A DNA stretch of 64,000 nt from Ashinkailepas kermadecensis (GCA_034440615.1 JAOTOM010005141.1:1015001-1079000); one strand, 5' to 3'. Positions 1 through 11,484 are shown, counted from the first letter of the stretch. Notes: generated from the letters alone by a model not told the origin. Made by a program: numbers and translations.

Positions 1-15
1 CTCTCTGTCTCTCTG

Positions 16-97
<82 letters not shown>
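1..97. repeat. CT-rich microsatellite
   Basis: Almost pure CT dinucleotides with a few TCTG variants. It is cut by the window edge, so its full length is unknown. The same composition recurs at 27970-28518. Confidence 0.95.
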
Positions 98-99
<2 letters not shown>

Positions 100-372
100 G
101 GGGCACCGATCCCACATTTTTAAGACCCCGTGTCATTCTTAGAGTTCACTGAGCGATTTTTTAATGTGATTTTCATGGGCCTCAGTGCGATTTTTGGGAC
201 CCCTGCGCTACTTTTTGTGGTCCTCAATGTCATTTTCAGGCGCCCCGGTGCAAATTTTGCACTTTTAAAGACTTTTACGGGTATGAAGATTTTAAGATTT
301 TTAAGGATATTTTTTTAAGGGTGCGGCGAACTTTTTATAACCACGGTGCGGTTTTTAGGGGCCCCACAACCC
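98..372 (-). repeat. E-family degenerate repeat fragment, T-rich orientation
   Basis: This stretch repeats the pattern GCGATTTTTGGGACCCC with varying spacing. That is the reverse complement of the A-rich units filling 24.15-26.86 kb. It is probably a truncated member of the same interspersed family. I see no coding capacity. Confidence 0.7.
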
Positions 373-1029
373 CTCAGGGGGCAACTGCCCCCTTTGACCG
401 GGGTAGTAGGTAGAAAGGGGGTAGTGTCGCCTGGGGGAAGCAAAGTCGATCAACATTCCACCACGTTTCACACCTTGCCTTTTTTACAAAGGCATCTAGC
501 TTTATCTGTCTCTTCATTTTAGCAACATCGAAGAAAAGGCAAACAAATGAATATCTAGCTCTCGTCACTCATGCCATGCGGCCTGGCTCTGGTCGCCCCC
601 CTCCCCCCTCTTCTGTAGTGTACGTATAAGTCTAAAAGGTCATGTTTTGTAATACCACCGTTAATAGACCCAATTGCTGGCTTTGTAGCGTGCATTTTTC
701 ACAGAATTAACTTCACTTCACATATGAGCCTTCATCGTTCCCTTGACCTCAGTATAAGTGCTGCTAAATTACTACCATTTTCTTCTTGACAAAAATATAC
801 GGTTCCAAGTAAAAATCACTTCCGCTACCGGAACTATACAAAGGTTTTTCGGTTGCTTTCTCCATTGAATCTCCCTTTGACTAGGTGGGATTTTTCACTC
901 AACTAGATGGGATTTCACGGCACTAAGTGGGACGCATCCCAGCTAGTTAACATGTTAGAGGAGGCCCTGCACTTATTGTATCATGTTCATTGACCTGATA
1001 GGAAATAGTCAAATTTTGTATGCCATGAG
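373..1029. other. Intergenic or intronic DNA, nothing recognised
   Basis: Mixed AT-rich sequence with only short chance ORFs. There is a small local repetition of the phrase actaggtgggattt near 880-935. No gene, RNA or transposon hallmark was seen. Confidence 0.5.
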
Positions 1030-2076
1030 GTCCACAAAGTATGTCCCATCAGCCACACAAGGCGGTGGCGCGCTAACCCGCGCCGTCCACAGGGTATGTC
1101 CCATCAGCCACACAAGGCGGTGGCGCGCTAACCCGCGCCGTCCACAGGGTATGTCCCATCAGCCACACAAGGCGGTGGCGCGCTAACTCGCGGCGTCCAC
1201 AGGGTATGTCCCATCAGCCACACAAGGCGGTGGCGCGCTAACCCGCGCCGTCCACAGGGTATGTCCCATCAGCCACACAAGGCGGTGGCGCACTAACCCG
1301 CGCCGTCCACAGGGTATGTCCCATCAGCCACACAAGGCGGTGGCGCACTAACCCGCGCCGTCCACAGGGTATGTCCCATCAGCCACACAAGGCGGTGGCG
1401 CGCTAACCCGCGCCGTCCACAGGGTATGTCCCATCAGCCACTCAAGGCGGTGGCACGCTAACCCGCGCCGTCCACAGGGTATGTCCCATCAGCCACACAA
1501 GGCGGTGGCGCACTAACCCGCGCCGTCCACAGGGTATGTCCCATCAGCCACACAAGGCGGTGGCGCACTAACCCGCGCCGTCCACAGGGTATGTCCCATC
1601 AGCCACTCAAGGCGGTGGCACGCTAACCCGCGCCGTCCACAGGGTATGTCCCATCAGCCACTCAAGGCGGTGGCACGCTAACCCGCGCCGTCCACAGGGT
1701 ATGTCCCATCAGCCACTCAAGGCGGTGGCGCGCTAACCCGCGCCGTCCACAGGGTATGTCCCATCAGCCACTCAAGGCGGTGGCACGATAACCCGCGCCG
1801 TCCACAGGGTATGTCCCATCAGCCACTCAAGGCGGTGGCACGCTAACCCGCGCCGTCCACAGGGTATGTCCCATCAGCCACTCAAGGCGGTGGCGCGCTA
1901 ACCCGCGCCGTCCACAGGGTATGTCCCATCAGCCACTCAAGGCGGTGGCACGCTAACCCGCGCCGTCCACAGGGTATGTCCCATCAGCCACTCAAGGCGG
2001 TGGCACGCTAACCCGCGCCGTCCACAGGGTATGTCCCATCAGCCACTCAAGGCGGTGGCGCGCTAACCCGCGCCGT
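1030..2076 (+). repeat. 55-bp minisatellite, about 19 copies
   Basis: Units start with GTATGTCCCATCAGCCAC and recur every 55 bp from 1039 to 2076 with very few substitutions. Variants sit at two places: CACACAA versus CACTCAA, and GGCGCGC versus GGCACGC or GGCGCAC. The left half is mostly the CACACAA type and the right half the CACTCAA type. Each consensus unit contains GGCGCG-CTAACC-CGCGCC, a 6-bp stem with a 6-nt loop, which the variants break. There is no conserved reading frame because 55 is not a multiple of three. Confidence 0.97.
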
Positions 2077-2376
2077 TTTTCTGTGGTCTTGAGAGACAAT
2101 CATTTGGGAGTTGCGTCAATCACCATTGCACAGCCAAGAGTTAATATAGCATGTTATTAGGTGTGTGTCCTCATCTGTGTCCTCTGGAACGGCAGAATAT
2201 CCTCCATGTGTTCCCTTGCAGTGATATATGGTCAAACTTCTTGGTCCTTTGGTGGAGGGATGGGGAAGTCCTTGATGTGTTCGTCACTGCGCCTCTTCAC
2301 CAGCGGCTTCGGTATGCACGGCCGTTTGTAGAGGGCGAATTTGGCATGGCTGAGCATCGCTTTTCTGTTTGAATGA

Positions 2377-2436
2377 CGAAGTTGTGGGCGCTGTGTTATC
2401 TATGCGGTCGATTCGCCTCTAAGCCCCAATAACTAA
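2377..2436 (+). repeat. Short SINE-tail element, target of SINE copy 1
   Basis: The phrase GGGCGCTGTGTTATC...GCGGTCGATTCGCC...TAAGCCCCAATAAC matches the common 3'-tail sequence seen in the very short retro-insertions elsewhere in the window. A full SINE landed in its 3' end at 2437. Its own TSD could not be delimited. Confidence 0.5.
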
Positions 2437-2602
2437 GGGGACGAGTGGTCTAGGGGTAAGATGCTCGTCTCACAATCGAAAGATTGTGGGTTCGAGTCTC
2501 ACCTGTCACTACTCTTCGCCCGCGACCAATCGGCGTGAGAGATTGGCGACGCTATATGACTCAACGGTCGACGTGTCGTAAAACCAATAACCAACCAACC
2601 AA
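2437..2602 (+). mobile_element. tRNA-derived SINE, copy 1
   Basis: About 166 bp. The head, GGGGACGAGTGGTCTAGGGG, continues into a box-B-like GGTTCGAGTCTC, as in an RNA polymerase III promoter derived from a tRNA. A conserved body follows, and the tail ends in repeated AACC. Aligned with tRNA-Val, the anticodon loop reads CTCACAA (anticodon CAC), which is a tentative parentage. The 13-bp TSD ccccaataactaa flanks it at 2424-2436 and 2603-2615, so LINE-type retrotransposition is well supported. Confidence 0.92.
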
Positions 2603-2615
2603 CCCCAATAACTAA

Positions 2616-3141
2616 CTAGCTAGCTAACTAACTAACTTGGGTAGTTAGTTAACACGCCCACTGGAGAGGGTGCGAAATCCGGCCACCCCTCCGATTTTTC
2701 ATAAATAACTCCCGATTTTAATGGTCGATATACGCCATGCTTTGTGTACCTGCTTAGAAATGTCCGGTGCGTCGCTTAAAATAAGAGAAACGAAAATCGG
2801 GGGAATATTTTTTTTTCGTGTTAGAGGCCGTCAAAGTCAAAACATTTCGTAGCGTCAGACCACAAAAATCGGTGCTGATGCGCTTCCCGTATTACCGCAA
2901 AAGGTGTTCATGGCAATACTAGCGACTTGTTTGATGTATATTGTTCTGCTATATTGTTTCAAGATCATGCTAGGTCACCGAGGTCAACTCATGATAGGTC
3001 AATGGACAGATCACTGGAACCAAACTTGTTCAACTGGAAGGTTGTCATGAACGCAAATGACAGTCATGCGATTCATGTCATGTTTGCATGTTACTCCTTG
3101 CTGAAAACTTCTGTTTTTGTCATTGTGAACCTAAGTGTGTT
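2616..3141. other. Unassigned sequence with AGGTCA half-sites
   Basis: No gene was recognised. A short CTAACTAACTAACT stretch follows the SINE, then ordinary mixed sequence. Several AGGTCA or TGACCT hexamers occur near 2970-3000 and again at 3450-3650. Confidence 0.4.
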
Positions 3142-3154
3142 CATACTTAATTCA

Positions 3155-3321
3155 GGGGACGAGTGGTCTAGGGGTAAGATGCTCGTCTCACAATCGAAGA
3201 ATTGTTGGTTCGAGTCCCACCTGTCGCTACTCTTCGCCCGCGACCAATCGGCGTGAGAGATTGGCGACGCTATATGACTCAACGGTCGACGTGTCGTAAA
3301 GCCAATAACCAACCAACCAAG
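3155..3321 (+). mobile_element. tRNA-derived SINE, copy 2
   Basis: Same family as copy 1, with the same head, box-B-like motif and AACCAACC tail. The perfect 13-bp TSD catacttaattca lies at 3142-3154 and 3322-3334. A few substitutions in the anticodon-arm region (TCGAAGAATTGTTGG) separate it from copy 1. Confidence 0.95.
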
Positions 3322-3334
3322 CATACTTAATTCA

Positions 3335-5170
3335 TGTACTTGGGCCCTTTCTTCGTGAAGACGATTGCGCCGGGCGGCCGTCCGCCGGTCCGGCTGGCGG
3401 CCCGGTTCCGGTTACTGGAACTAGTAACTGACCCCATAAAGTGCTGATATATAGGTGACCTGAGGTCAATAGCCGGATCTATCATCTGTATTGCATCATT
3501 AGTTATGTCAAAAACATCATTGATGCCCACTTTGGAGCATTTAAACACAATCACAGCGATCCATAACCATGTCAAGCCAAGCCACGCAAAACAAGCCAAA
3601 TATGACATATGTGACCTCATTTGACCTTCAAGATATTGACCTAAGGTCATGATATTTTATCACAGTGGAGTTCACCAACATACCCATCTACCCTAAACAT
3701 TTCGTTACTGTAGCTATAATAAGAGCCGAGATCTTAGGGGGCGGAATCCGCCCTGCCCCCCTCGCCAGTGTGCATAATTTTCAGAGGCCCTCCAGGGCTC
3801 GTGTTAACGAACTACCCAACTCGTACCCAACTCGAATCAACGGCAGACGGGGCGCTGCAGTACTCGGTTGGCTGACAGTTGTCGCAGTTCTCACAGTATT
3901 CGACAGTCACGGTGCCCGTAGAACTTCGCTATGACGCAGTCAGCAACTCTCCTCCAAAACCGCACCCGTTCGTGCGCCGATAAATGTCGGCTACGGCTGA
4001 CCGTTCACTGTCGCAGAGCCTTTGGTCGATGTGGCCACTGGGAATGCTCGGCTGGGTCCCGGTCGGCCACATCTGGCCCGATACCCAGCCTTCCGGTCAC
4101 CATCACTGGCCAACAACCTAGCCACCAAGTATCTCTCACGTGAGCGCCACGTGATCACTTGTTGTGTTTGGTGCCTCTCAACCTGATAATAATTATTCAT
4201 GGATGATAATGTGGTGTAGTTTGGTGCTATGAAGATGGTATCAGTCAGCCTCGACAACTCCCTTGCCTAGAAATCTGGAGAATCGACCAACCGAAAATTT
4301 GCACGACCACGTTTGGCGAAAGTATACCATGCGATGGGCATTTAATGCCAGCCATTTGCGTCTAGTCTGTCGTGGCATATCTAGATGGAAATAATATTTA
4401 ACCATCGTGTTGGCCAACATGTAATTTAACTAGTCCAATGGTTTATGCCAGAGCGAGGTGTCGTGTGTTTTTAAGGGATGGAATTTCCGCATTTACTCGT
4501 GAACTATCGAACTGCCATGACAAATTGTCCTATATGCCAAGTGGGTTGCCTTGTTCACGGAAGGTTTCTCGTGGTTGAAGAATCACATCAGCTATCACGA
4601 AGCGTAATATATGCGGTAAAGTTAACGCGTGAGATGCAATGCAATATACCAAAGAATAATGAAAGCTATGTAAAGCCGAATACTATATAATTTGGTGGTG
4701 TCATTGCAGATACATTTGGTGAACACCACGAACGAGCCGATGGCACTTCGAGGCGGGGGACTAGGAATGAGTAATATTCATGGCCTGTGCCGGACATGCG
4801 TATGTCGACGAACAATGGTCATCACTGTTGCCCGAAAAAAAGCATCCCCTGGGATAGCTGCAATGTCGATTCCCGTTTCGTATGCAGTAGCCTATCCTAT
4901 TTGGCTTCACACACTATTACAGGTTCAATTTATGTTGAGTTTTATTGTAGCGAACTGCCCAAGAATCAGGACAGCCAGCTCTGGAATGCCTCGATTTTCT
5001 TTTTGCAGTTACGCCACCACCAGGTATTAGTAATCTTAGCGCCAGGAGCACCCCAGCAAAGTAGCAAGCTAGTAACACTCCTGGGATCGGGAATGGCACA
5101 GTGAGAAAAACTATGCTTTCACCAACGTTTCAGCCACAGGCCTACTTCAGGGTGACACTTTACAAAATTT
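3335..5170. other. Unassigned sequence, no gene recognised
   Basis: Mixed composition. Short open frames on both strands have no recognisable domain. A GC-rich phrase near 3736-3768 (GGGGGCGGAATCCGCC) and the ending ...GCCAGTG look like the edge of a repeat. The piece ACCAACGTTTCAGCCACAGG near 5121 resembles the AACGTTTCGGCTCAC phrase at 5986, so both may belong to the repeat around the MITE. Confidence 0.4.
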
Positions 5171-5606
5171 AAAAAAAAACTTTAAACACACAATCATGCA
5201 CTCGAAATCCTGCGTTCAAAACGACACGTATCGCAACCTCTCGCTAGGCTGACGAACGATATATGTGTGTGTATGTGTGTGTATGTTCCTCTCATAGCCT
5301 TTTATGGGGACATTTTCGTGTGTGTGTGTAGGTGTGGGTCAAACTCTCTAGCCTGGGTCAGATGCCCGCTGCACCTCCACCACATCGTCCCGCACCAGGT
5401 AGGCTATCATGCTGGCAAGCTTGACAAATCCAGGTAAACTATTGATGCAATTCTCGGTATCGATAAATGCGGCCTCTACAGCCTTCCTCCTAAATTTGTC
5501 CTTTAATTGGGTTATTTCACAGGCCCCATCCCATCGCGGAAAGTGCCCCTCCTTCTCCCGTGAACTACCAGTGCGCTCGACATCCTGTGATACGTAAGAT
5601 CGGCTG

Positions 5607-5649
<43 letters not shown>

Positions 5650-5862
5650 GCATAACGCGTCGGGGCATGCACACAGGGCGATATGAATGATTATGGATCT
5701 GGCATTATCGAATACCATCCACGGTTTTGTGTATTCTGTTGTTTCCTTTAGCCATTGACGCAGTGTTTCGCATTATATCGTTCGTCAGCCCAGCGAGAGG
5801 TTGCGATACGTGTCACGTTTTGAACGCAGGATTTAGAGTGCATGATTGTGCGTTTAAAGTTT
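5171..5862. mobile_element. MITE-like element with about 90-bp terminal inverted repeats
   Basis: The left end at about 5171-5262 (AAACTTTAAACACACAATCA... to GACGAACGATAT) and the right end at about 5772-5862 are inverted copies over about 90 bp with few mismatches. The interior of about 510 bp has no transposase ORF, so the element is non-autonomous. Target-site duplications could not be fixed because both flanks are A/T-rich. A further small palindrome, AAACGCATAATCATGCGTTT, lies just outside the right end. Confidence 0.8.
5608..5646. repeat. (CA)n microsatellite
   Basis: About 19 CA dinucleotides inside the MITE. On the complementary strand they give a meaningless Cys-Val repeat in translation. 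Confidence 0.95.
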
Positions 5863-6013
5863 TAAACGCATAATCATGCGTTTGTGTAATTTAAAATATA
5901 AAGTATATATATAAAATAATTATATAAAGTGCGTGCGTGTGTGGTGTGTGAGAACACAGAGCAATAAGAGCATAACTTTATTAGCAACGTTTCGGCTCAC
6001 GTCTTCCTCAAGC

Positions 6014-6222
6014 TGTAGCAGGGAGTGCTGCGGCAATTTCGTTTCCTGTAACATTTTAGGTTCTTTACTTTCGATACCTGTCTGTGTCCTAGACAAAATT
6101 GTGTATCTTTGTCGCAGGGACAGGGGATGGCGCACTCCTGATCATTTATCAAGTGGTGGAATAGAAAAAGCATGCGTTAGCAATTTCAAGAGTGGTCTAT
6201 ACTCGCGATTTGTGGCCAGAAA
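6014..6222. repeat. Direct repeat, left copy (about 210 bp)
   Basis: The segment beginning GCAGGGAGTGCTGCGGCAAT and ending GTGGCCAGAAAGGT recurs at 6537-6747 with roughly 10 substitutions. Short ORFs in both copies share the same translated stretch but have no known domain. The left copy directly follows AGCAACGTTTCGGCTCACGT. It is probably repeat-derived, not a gene. Confidence 0.8.
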
Positions 6223-6536
6223 GGTATATGCATATGCACCTGCATATACATCATGGTACTGTATGTGTGTGCGTGTGCGTTTGTGTGTGTGTTTGTGTGC
6301 AATGTGTAGGGCTGTAATTTTTCGTACAGTTTGTTTCGCGCAAATATGTTTATGTTATACCGGGGCTGTGATGGCGCCCGTGGCCATGACTTATGTTCAA
6401 GTGCTCCCTTTATCTTTGGGATGTCCCGACCACTGTTCTACCCTTCGTCTTGATATGACAGCGGATATATAACTTTATTTATCAATCATCCTCCCTCTTT
6501 TCTCTGGAATTCTTTTCTGAGCTTTATGTTGGTTCT

Positions 6537-6747
6537 ATAGCAGGGAGTGCTGCGCAAATTTCGTTTCCTGTAACATTTTAGTTTCTTTGCTTTCGATACC
6601 TGTCTGTGTCCTAGACAAAATTGGGTATCTTTGTCGCAGGGACAGGGGATGGCGCACTCCTGATCACTTATCAAGTGGTGGAATAGAAAAAGCATGCGTT
6701 AGCAATTTCAAGAGTGGTCTCTATTCGCGATTTGTGGCCAGAAAGGT
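6537..6747. repeat. Direct repeat, right copy
   Basis: Second copy of the 210-bp segment at 6014-6222, in the same orientation and about 525 bp apart. The sequences diverge completely at AGAAAGGT, which marks the right border. Confidence 0.8.
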
Positions 6748-7453
6748 CGCTGGGGGAGCCTACAATGAATGAACTACGTATCGTCAGCATACATAACAGC
6801 CCTGCAATCAGGGACATGGGGTGGAAAATCGTTAGTAAATAACAAACAGAACTATTCCCAGCAGCGAGCCCTGAACCACCCCGTGAGTCACTGGCACACA
6901 GCTGAGACCACCCTGAACTCACTGAGATCGCCCGCTTAGGCAATTCTCGAACCAATGTGAGTTATGCAGTTGGCCTGAGCGCGGCGCCGCGAACAGTCGC
7001 GTCTCGGTCGCGCGCCCAACCTTTCCCTCGCCCTCTTTGTTGCCTCTGTATATAGGGTGTGTGAAACTCTGAGTGAGAAGTGAACCAGAAAGAGTGAAAA
7101 GTGTACCAGAAGAAAAGAGAAGTGAAATATCGAACCAAACCCGGCGTACCTATACGCTACACGTGCGGGAAGTGACTGAACTCATTAGTGAAAATTTCTG
7201 CTGGTTATTCCCGACGGTAATTGCACAGCACGGTGATTGGAAGCCTGAAAAGCTGAGTGAGTGAAGAAGTGGCAGCGTCTTTCTCTATATTGACTTCCCT
7301 TGCATCAATCATCAGCTACTGTCCGTGGTTAGTCTTCTTTCCGACACTGCAACGGAGAAGGCAATGATCTGACTGACGCCTTGGTGCCGCTCGGAATTCC
7401 TGTGCCTCCAGCAATAGTGTTCTGCATCATCTTATACAACTCTACCAGTTTTC
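6748..7453 (+). other. Possible 5' leader of LINE A
   Basis: Starts as unassigned DNA and becomes GC-rich near 6975-7020 (GAGCGCGGCGCCGCGAACAG). It leads without interruption into the LINE A endonuclease frame. It may be the element's internal promoter and 5' UTR. This rests on position only. Confidence 0.35.
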
Positions 7454-8407
7454 ATGATGCACACGGACATAATCAGGCTGCTGCTATCCATCGCCCTTGT
7501 ACAAATATTCACTGCCTTCACGTCCCTCGGTCACCCGGGCTCGCAACGGACACGCAGCCGTCCCGTCCGTGACGTCATCACCGCCGTGGCCTTCGCCTCC
7601 GCCAGTCACCAGCCCACGCTCTCCTCGGCCCACCCGACCGAGGGGAGCGTCGCCGTTACAAAAACAGCGCCCAATAAAACACGCCGGGGCAGGCGCGACG
7701 CCAGGGGCGGCAGAAGACGCGGATCGCGAGGCGGAACAAGCCATGTGGCAGCTCAGCAGCGCAAAGGACAGCTTCACTTGGGACTCATCAATGCCCAATA
7801 TATCAAACCTAAGCTACTTGAGCTACACCACGACCTCCGTTCTTACTGTCTAGACCTAGCTGTGGTGACTGAGACCTGGCTGCGACCTAGCACCCCCACG
7901 CGTCTCATTAACTTCCCCGGTTACCAAGTGAAACGCGCGGACCGGCCCGACTCTGGTGTTTATGGTGGGGTGGCGATTATCGCCAAGTCACCGCTAACTA
8001 TTACCGTTTCGAAAATGTATACGCCTCCGAACTCGAGCTCGAAACTAGAATCACTTTGGGCCAAAGGCAAAGGGAAAAGCGGAAAGTATTTCATTATAGC
8101 TGCAATCTATCGGCCTCCTCGTATTACTCTTCCTACCTTAAATGATGACTTCGCTGAGCTCGAAAGACAGGTTCAATTGGCGACAATGAACTTTACCGGC
8201 ACTTTCTACCACGCAGGTGATCTAAATTGCAACCTCCTCGACACGGCTAATAGCCCCAGCAAAACACACCTGCTGGAGTTCATAAGCAACTATTCACTTA
8301 CCGTGACAGTGCAGCGCCCTACATTCTCTACAGGCTCTTTATTGGATGCCATCATAACAAACTCGCCCATCTCTGTCGGCAGAACCAGAGTGAGTTTCTG
8401 CCACTAA
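7454..8407 (+). pseudogene. LINE A: N-terminal region and APE-type endonuclease
   Basis: A 317-codon frame. Residues about 30-105 are basic and Ser/Pro-rich with no recognised domain. From about residue 107 the exonuclease-endonuclease-phosphatase fold of non-LTR retrotransposons is clear: LINAQ (about 112-116), TETWL (139-143), GGVAII (171-176), AAIYRPP, GDLNCNLLD and a DAIITN segment near the end. The final SDH-type catalytic histidine region is lost because the frame breaks at SVGRTRVSFCH followed by a stop. In the live family this enzyme nicks target DNA to prime reverse transcription. Here the element is disabled by frameshifts. The clade looks like the CR1/L2/Rex1 group, judged by motif wording only. 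Confidence 0.88.
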
Positions 8408-8494
8408 AGTCCTCACAAATGTATAATATGTTCGATTAAAGTAAACAGGCCTGCCTCAGTTAACACCGTGATATAGTCACGTTCTTTCGGACGA

Positions 8495-8908
8495 GTGGAT
8501 ACCTCGGAACTGACCCTTGACCTTGGTGAGATCGACTGGGTCCAGGTCACTGGTCGCATTTCAGTAACTGACAAATGGGACACCATGCTGAGATTGCTGA
8601 CACCTATTCTCGACGAGCACCTGCCACTCAGAAACATCAAAATTCGGAACTCAACAGCACCACATGTTAGCGAAGCTACCAAACAGCTCATGCATCGGCG
8701 AAATGTAGCTTTGCACTTGCAAGATAGAAACACATACAAAGTACTTAACAGACAAGTTCGCTCGGCTATTAGAGTTGACTGTAGGGACGAGATTAGCAGA
8801 ATGATAGCTCAGAAAGGCCCATCAGCTGCGTGGCGTGCTATCAAGCCCATTATCGACACCAAAAAGGCTCTTATAGAGTTCAACCTCAGGTCTTACCTGA
8901 GCAGCTAA
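8495..8908 (+). pseudogene. LINE A: linker between endonuclease and reverse transcriptase
   Basis: A 137-codon frame rich in basic and polar residues, containing FNLRSYLSS at its end. It lies between the endonuclease and the RT as the spacer region does in such LINEs. It is separated from both neighbours by stops or frameshifts. The region after it (8909-9240) holds the KxxGPDG-type motif (ACGPDGICIK, about 9132-9161) in another frame, and a 33-bp foreign insertion at 8993-9025. Confidence 0.75.
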
Positions 8909-8992
8909 ATCAATACTGTGTTAGTGTCGGACCTAAGGAGTCAGCAGAGGTCAAACGCCAGGCAAACATGCCTGAACACACACCTCCCAGTT

Positions 8993-9025
8993 CAGTCGAT
9001 GCGCCCTTTAAACCCAAATAACAAT
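8993..9025 (+). mobile_element. 33-bp retro-insertion (SINE-tail micro-element)
   Basis: The sequence CAGTCGATGCGCCCTTTAAA plus 13 more bases is flanked by the perfect 12-bp duplication cacctcccagtt at 8981-8992 and 9026-9037. Removing it together with one TSD copy gives back uninterrupted LINE A sequence. It carries the same GTCGATGCGCCC...AAATAAC tail as the other micro-elements and is the shortest in the window. Confidence 0.88.
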
Positions 9026-9295
9026 CACCTCCCAGTTGCCGGCTATCGCGCGTCTCTACCAGCTCCTATAAAATATCACCCATATCCCTCGAACAGCTAG
9101 CCAAAATTATCATGGACATGAGAAGCACAAGTGCTTGCGGACCCGACGGGATCTGTATTAAGGTTATCAAATTTCTGTTCTTTTTATCGGAGAAGTGCTG
9201 CTCGACATTATAAACACATGCCTGACTATAGCTGATATCCACTCCACTTGGAAACAGTCAATAGTAACTCCCATTCACAAATCAGGAGATCCTTC

Positions 9296-10621
9296 GATCC
9301 CTCTAATTTTAGGCCCATCTCATTGGTTCCGGTTATCGCCAAAATCACAGAGAAGGTAGTGCAGAAGCAACTCTATCACTACCTGAACTCAAACCGCCTA
9401 CTGGCCCAAACTCAGCACGGCTTCAGACCACGCCACTCTACGGCAACCGCTCTCATCTCAGTCACGGACAAAATACTAGCAGCAATGGACCTTTCGGAAG
9501 TAGCTCTCCTTTGCATTCTGGACCTCAGTAAATGCTTCGACGTAATAGACCACACCAAACTGCTCATTAAACCAGAACTCCATGGAATCGATACTGACTG
9601 GTTTAGGGCTTATCTGGGAGGTCACACGCAGGCTGTTATCATCTCAGATCAACGCGGAAACAGGCATCTCTCCTCCTTTCTCCCAAACAACATAGGTGTT
9701 TTTCAAGGCTCATCACTAGGTCCACTCCTCTATTGCATCTTTTCGAACGACCTCAGTTTGCACGTCCCGGTAGCACACGTCACTCAGTTCGCAGACGACA
9801 CCCAGGTCCTCATCTCCGGTCGCAAATCTGATCTCCCAAATCTGATAAGTCAGATGGAGACATGTCTGAACCAACTTTACGACTACTGCCTGGATAACGG
9901 TTTGAAGGTAAACCCGACAAAAACTCAGCTTCTCACGTTCGGATCGCGTCAAAATCTTCGCAATATTATCCCGATACGAGTGTGCTTTAGAGACGCCGTG
10001 ATAGATGAGAGTCATTCGTGTAGGAACCTTGGGGTGATATTTGATCGCCACATGTCGTGGGATTCCCATGTAGCTGTTGTGGTCCGCAAGTGCACTGGAC
10101 TCCTTCTGGCCCTGAGCCATCTGCGTCACCATCTGCCAACCAGTACCCTCTTCACTATAGTCAATAACCCAGTTATATCCAATATCCGCTACTGCATATC
10201 TGTTTACGGGAACGAGTCGACAGCAAACATCCACAGACTAGACATGATCATTAACTTCGCCACTAGAGTCGTGTCAAGTCTACGGAAATTTGATCATATT
10301 TCTGATGCCCGTAACGAGTTGGGTCTCCTCACCGCAGCTGATCTGCATCTATTCCACATCCTTACTTTGCTCCACAAGATCATTCTGACGGGTGAGCCAA
10401 CGCACATTGCTGGTCAAATCACTGCAAACACTACCCTGCGAAACCGTCATACACGTGCAGACGACCACCTGCACCTGCCAACCATACATAGAGAGGCGGG
10501 CCGCAGGATATTTCTCTACTCGTCTGTCTTCCACTATAACACACTTCCTACTGAAACAAAAACATCGAGGCTGTCTAACTTCAAGAAACATGCACTAGCT
10601 TATCTCCACGAGCAACACTAG
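9296..10621 (+). pseudogene. LINE A: reverse transcriptase
   Basis: The frame open from 9248 to 10621 encodes a non-LTR RT. Its first about 16 codons are out of register, because the upstream frame TPIHKSGDPS shifts near 9296. Motifs, in residues of this frame: NFRPISL (20-26), QHGFRPRHST (57-66), LDLSKCFDVIDH (91-102), GVFQGSSLGP (150-159, usually GVPQG) and FADD (181-184, catalytic aspartates present). The thumb and C-terminal region with HLRHHLP and SNFKKHALAYL runs to the stop. The core is surprisingly intact for a dead element, but the frameshifts between domains rule out a functional polyprotein. Confidence 0.92.
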
Positions 10622-10924
10622 TCACACACAAAAACTTACACCCTGGATTTGTGTACACTATGAACTCACCTTTAAACGATCGCTTTCATATCACTTCTAT
10701 AAACTACTTGTGTATAGCTTGTGTTGCAAGCACGGTGTGTGTAGTGCAGATAGTGATATGAGTATTGTATTATGTTGATGTATGAATGGTTGTTGCGCAT
10801 CTGCTCCTACTATTGACCACAAATCTATCCTTTCTTTGTAAATATCTGTGAGTTATACCCAGACTGTCCATAACAGCCACTATACGTGGAGGGCATGTAT
10901 CGTGAAATAAATATATAAATATGC
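10622..10924 (+). repeat. LINE A 3' UTR and tail
   Basis: A non-coding stretch follows the RT stop. It ends in GAAATAAATATATAAATATG, an AT-rich short-repeat tail rather than a poly(A). The next base begins an oppositely oriented LINE fragment, so this is the likely 3' end. Confidence 0.65.
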
Positions 10925-11484
10925 CTTACCAGCCAAGTTCTCAATAAACCGAGAATGTTTGACAGAGTCAAAAGCTTTTGAGGTGTCTACAATGGTACCA
11001 CATGATGTCAGGCCGTTATCCATGTTGTCCACCAGCCGGTCGGTGACGTCTAAAATAGCCGTTTCAGTAGTGTCCAGGACGAAAGCTGTGCTACTCTCTG
11101 CGTCAAATGTAGTGTAGGACTAAAAAGGTCATAACTATCACATACTACCATCTCAGGCAACTGTCTGTAGTTATTTGAGTCGAGTTTACATCCAGACTTG
11201 TGAAGCGGCATGACGTTGGGAATTTTCCAGGCGGTAGGTAACACACATTTCACTAGTGACTCGTTCACAATCTTCAGCAAGTGAGAACCAATGACTGGGA
11301 ATGGCATATGTATCATTGCGATAGTGATACAACCTTCACCTGTGACTAGAGCTGAACATACGGTGCATTTTGAGGTCAGCCCAGTAACTAGTCTTATCAC
11401 GGCGTGCATTTGGCACAGAGCTTTTCCTAGACGATGCAAGGATTGCTGAACTTCCTGTTCTGAGTTATCTCTCTCAGGTCGCAA
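10925..11484 (-). pseudogene. LINE RT fragment, minus strand
   Basis: Read on the minus strand from 11484 this gives WKIPNVMPLHKSGCKLDSNN, the conserved start of a non-LTR RT. After a frame change it continues as DTSKAFDSVKH (near 10975-10945). It is cut off exactly where LINE A's tail ends, so LINE A may have inserted here. It has stops, so it is a pseudogene, from a different family than LINE A. Confidence 0.8.

Noticed and set aside
1030..2076. CRISPR array
   Set aside because: Units are contiguous 55-bp tandem copies with no variable spacers, in a eukaryotic setting without cas genes.
2437..2520. Functional tRNA gene
   Set aside because: The head has box A/B-like words, but the anticodon and acceptor stems do not pair well, and identical heads recur with a SINE body and TSDs.
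5933..6472. 179-codon ORF as a host gene
   Set aside because: Its middle is a direct repeat also found at 6537, and the 3' part is a GT-rich run. No domain. Likely repeat DNA.
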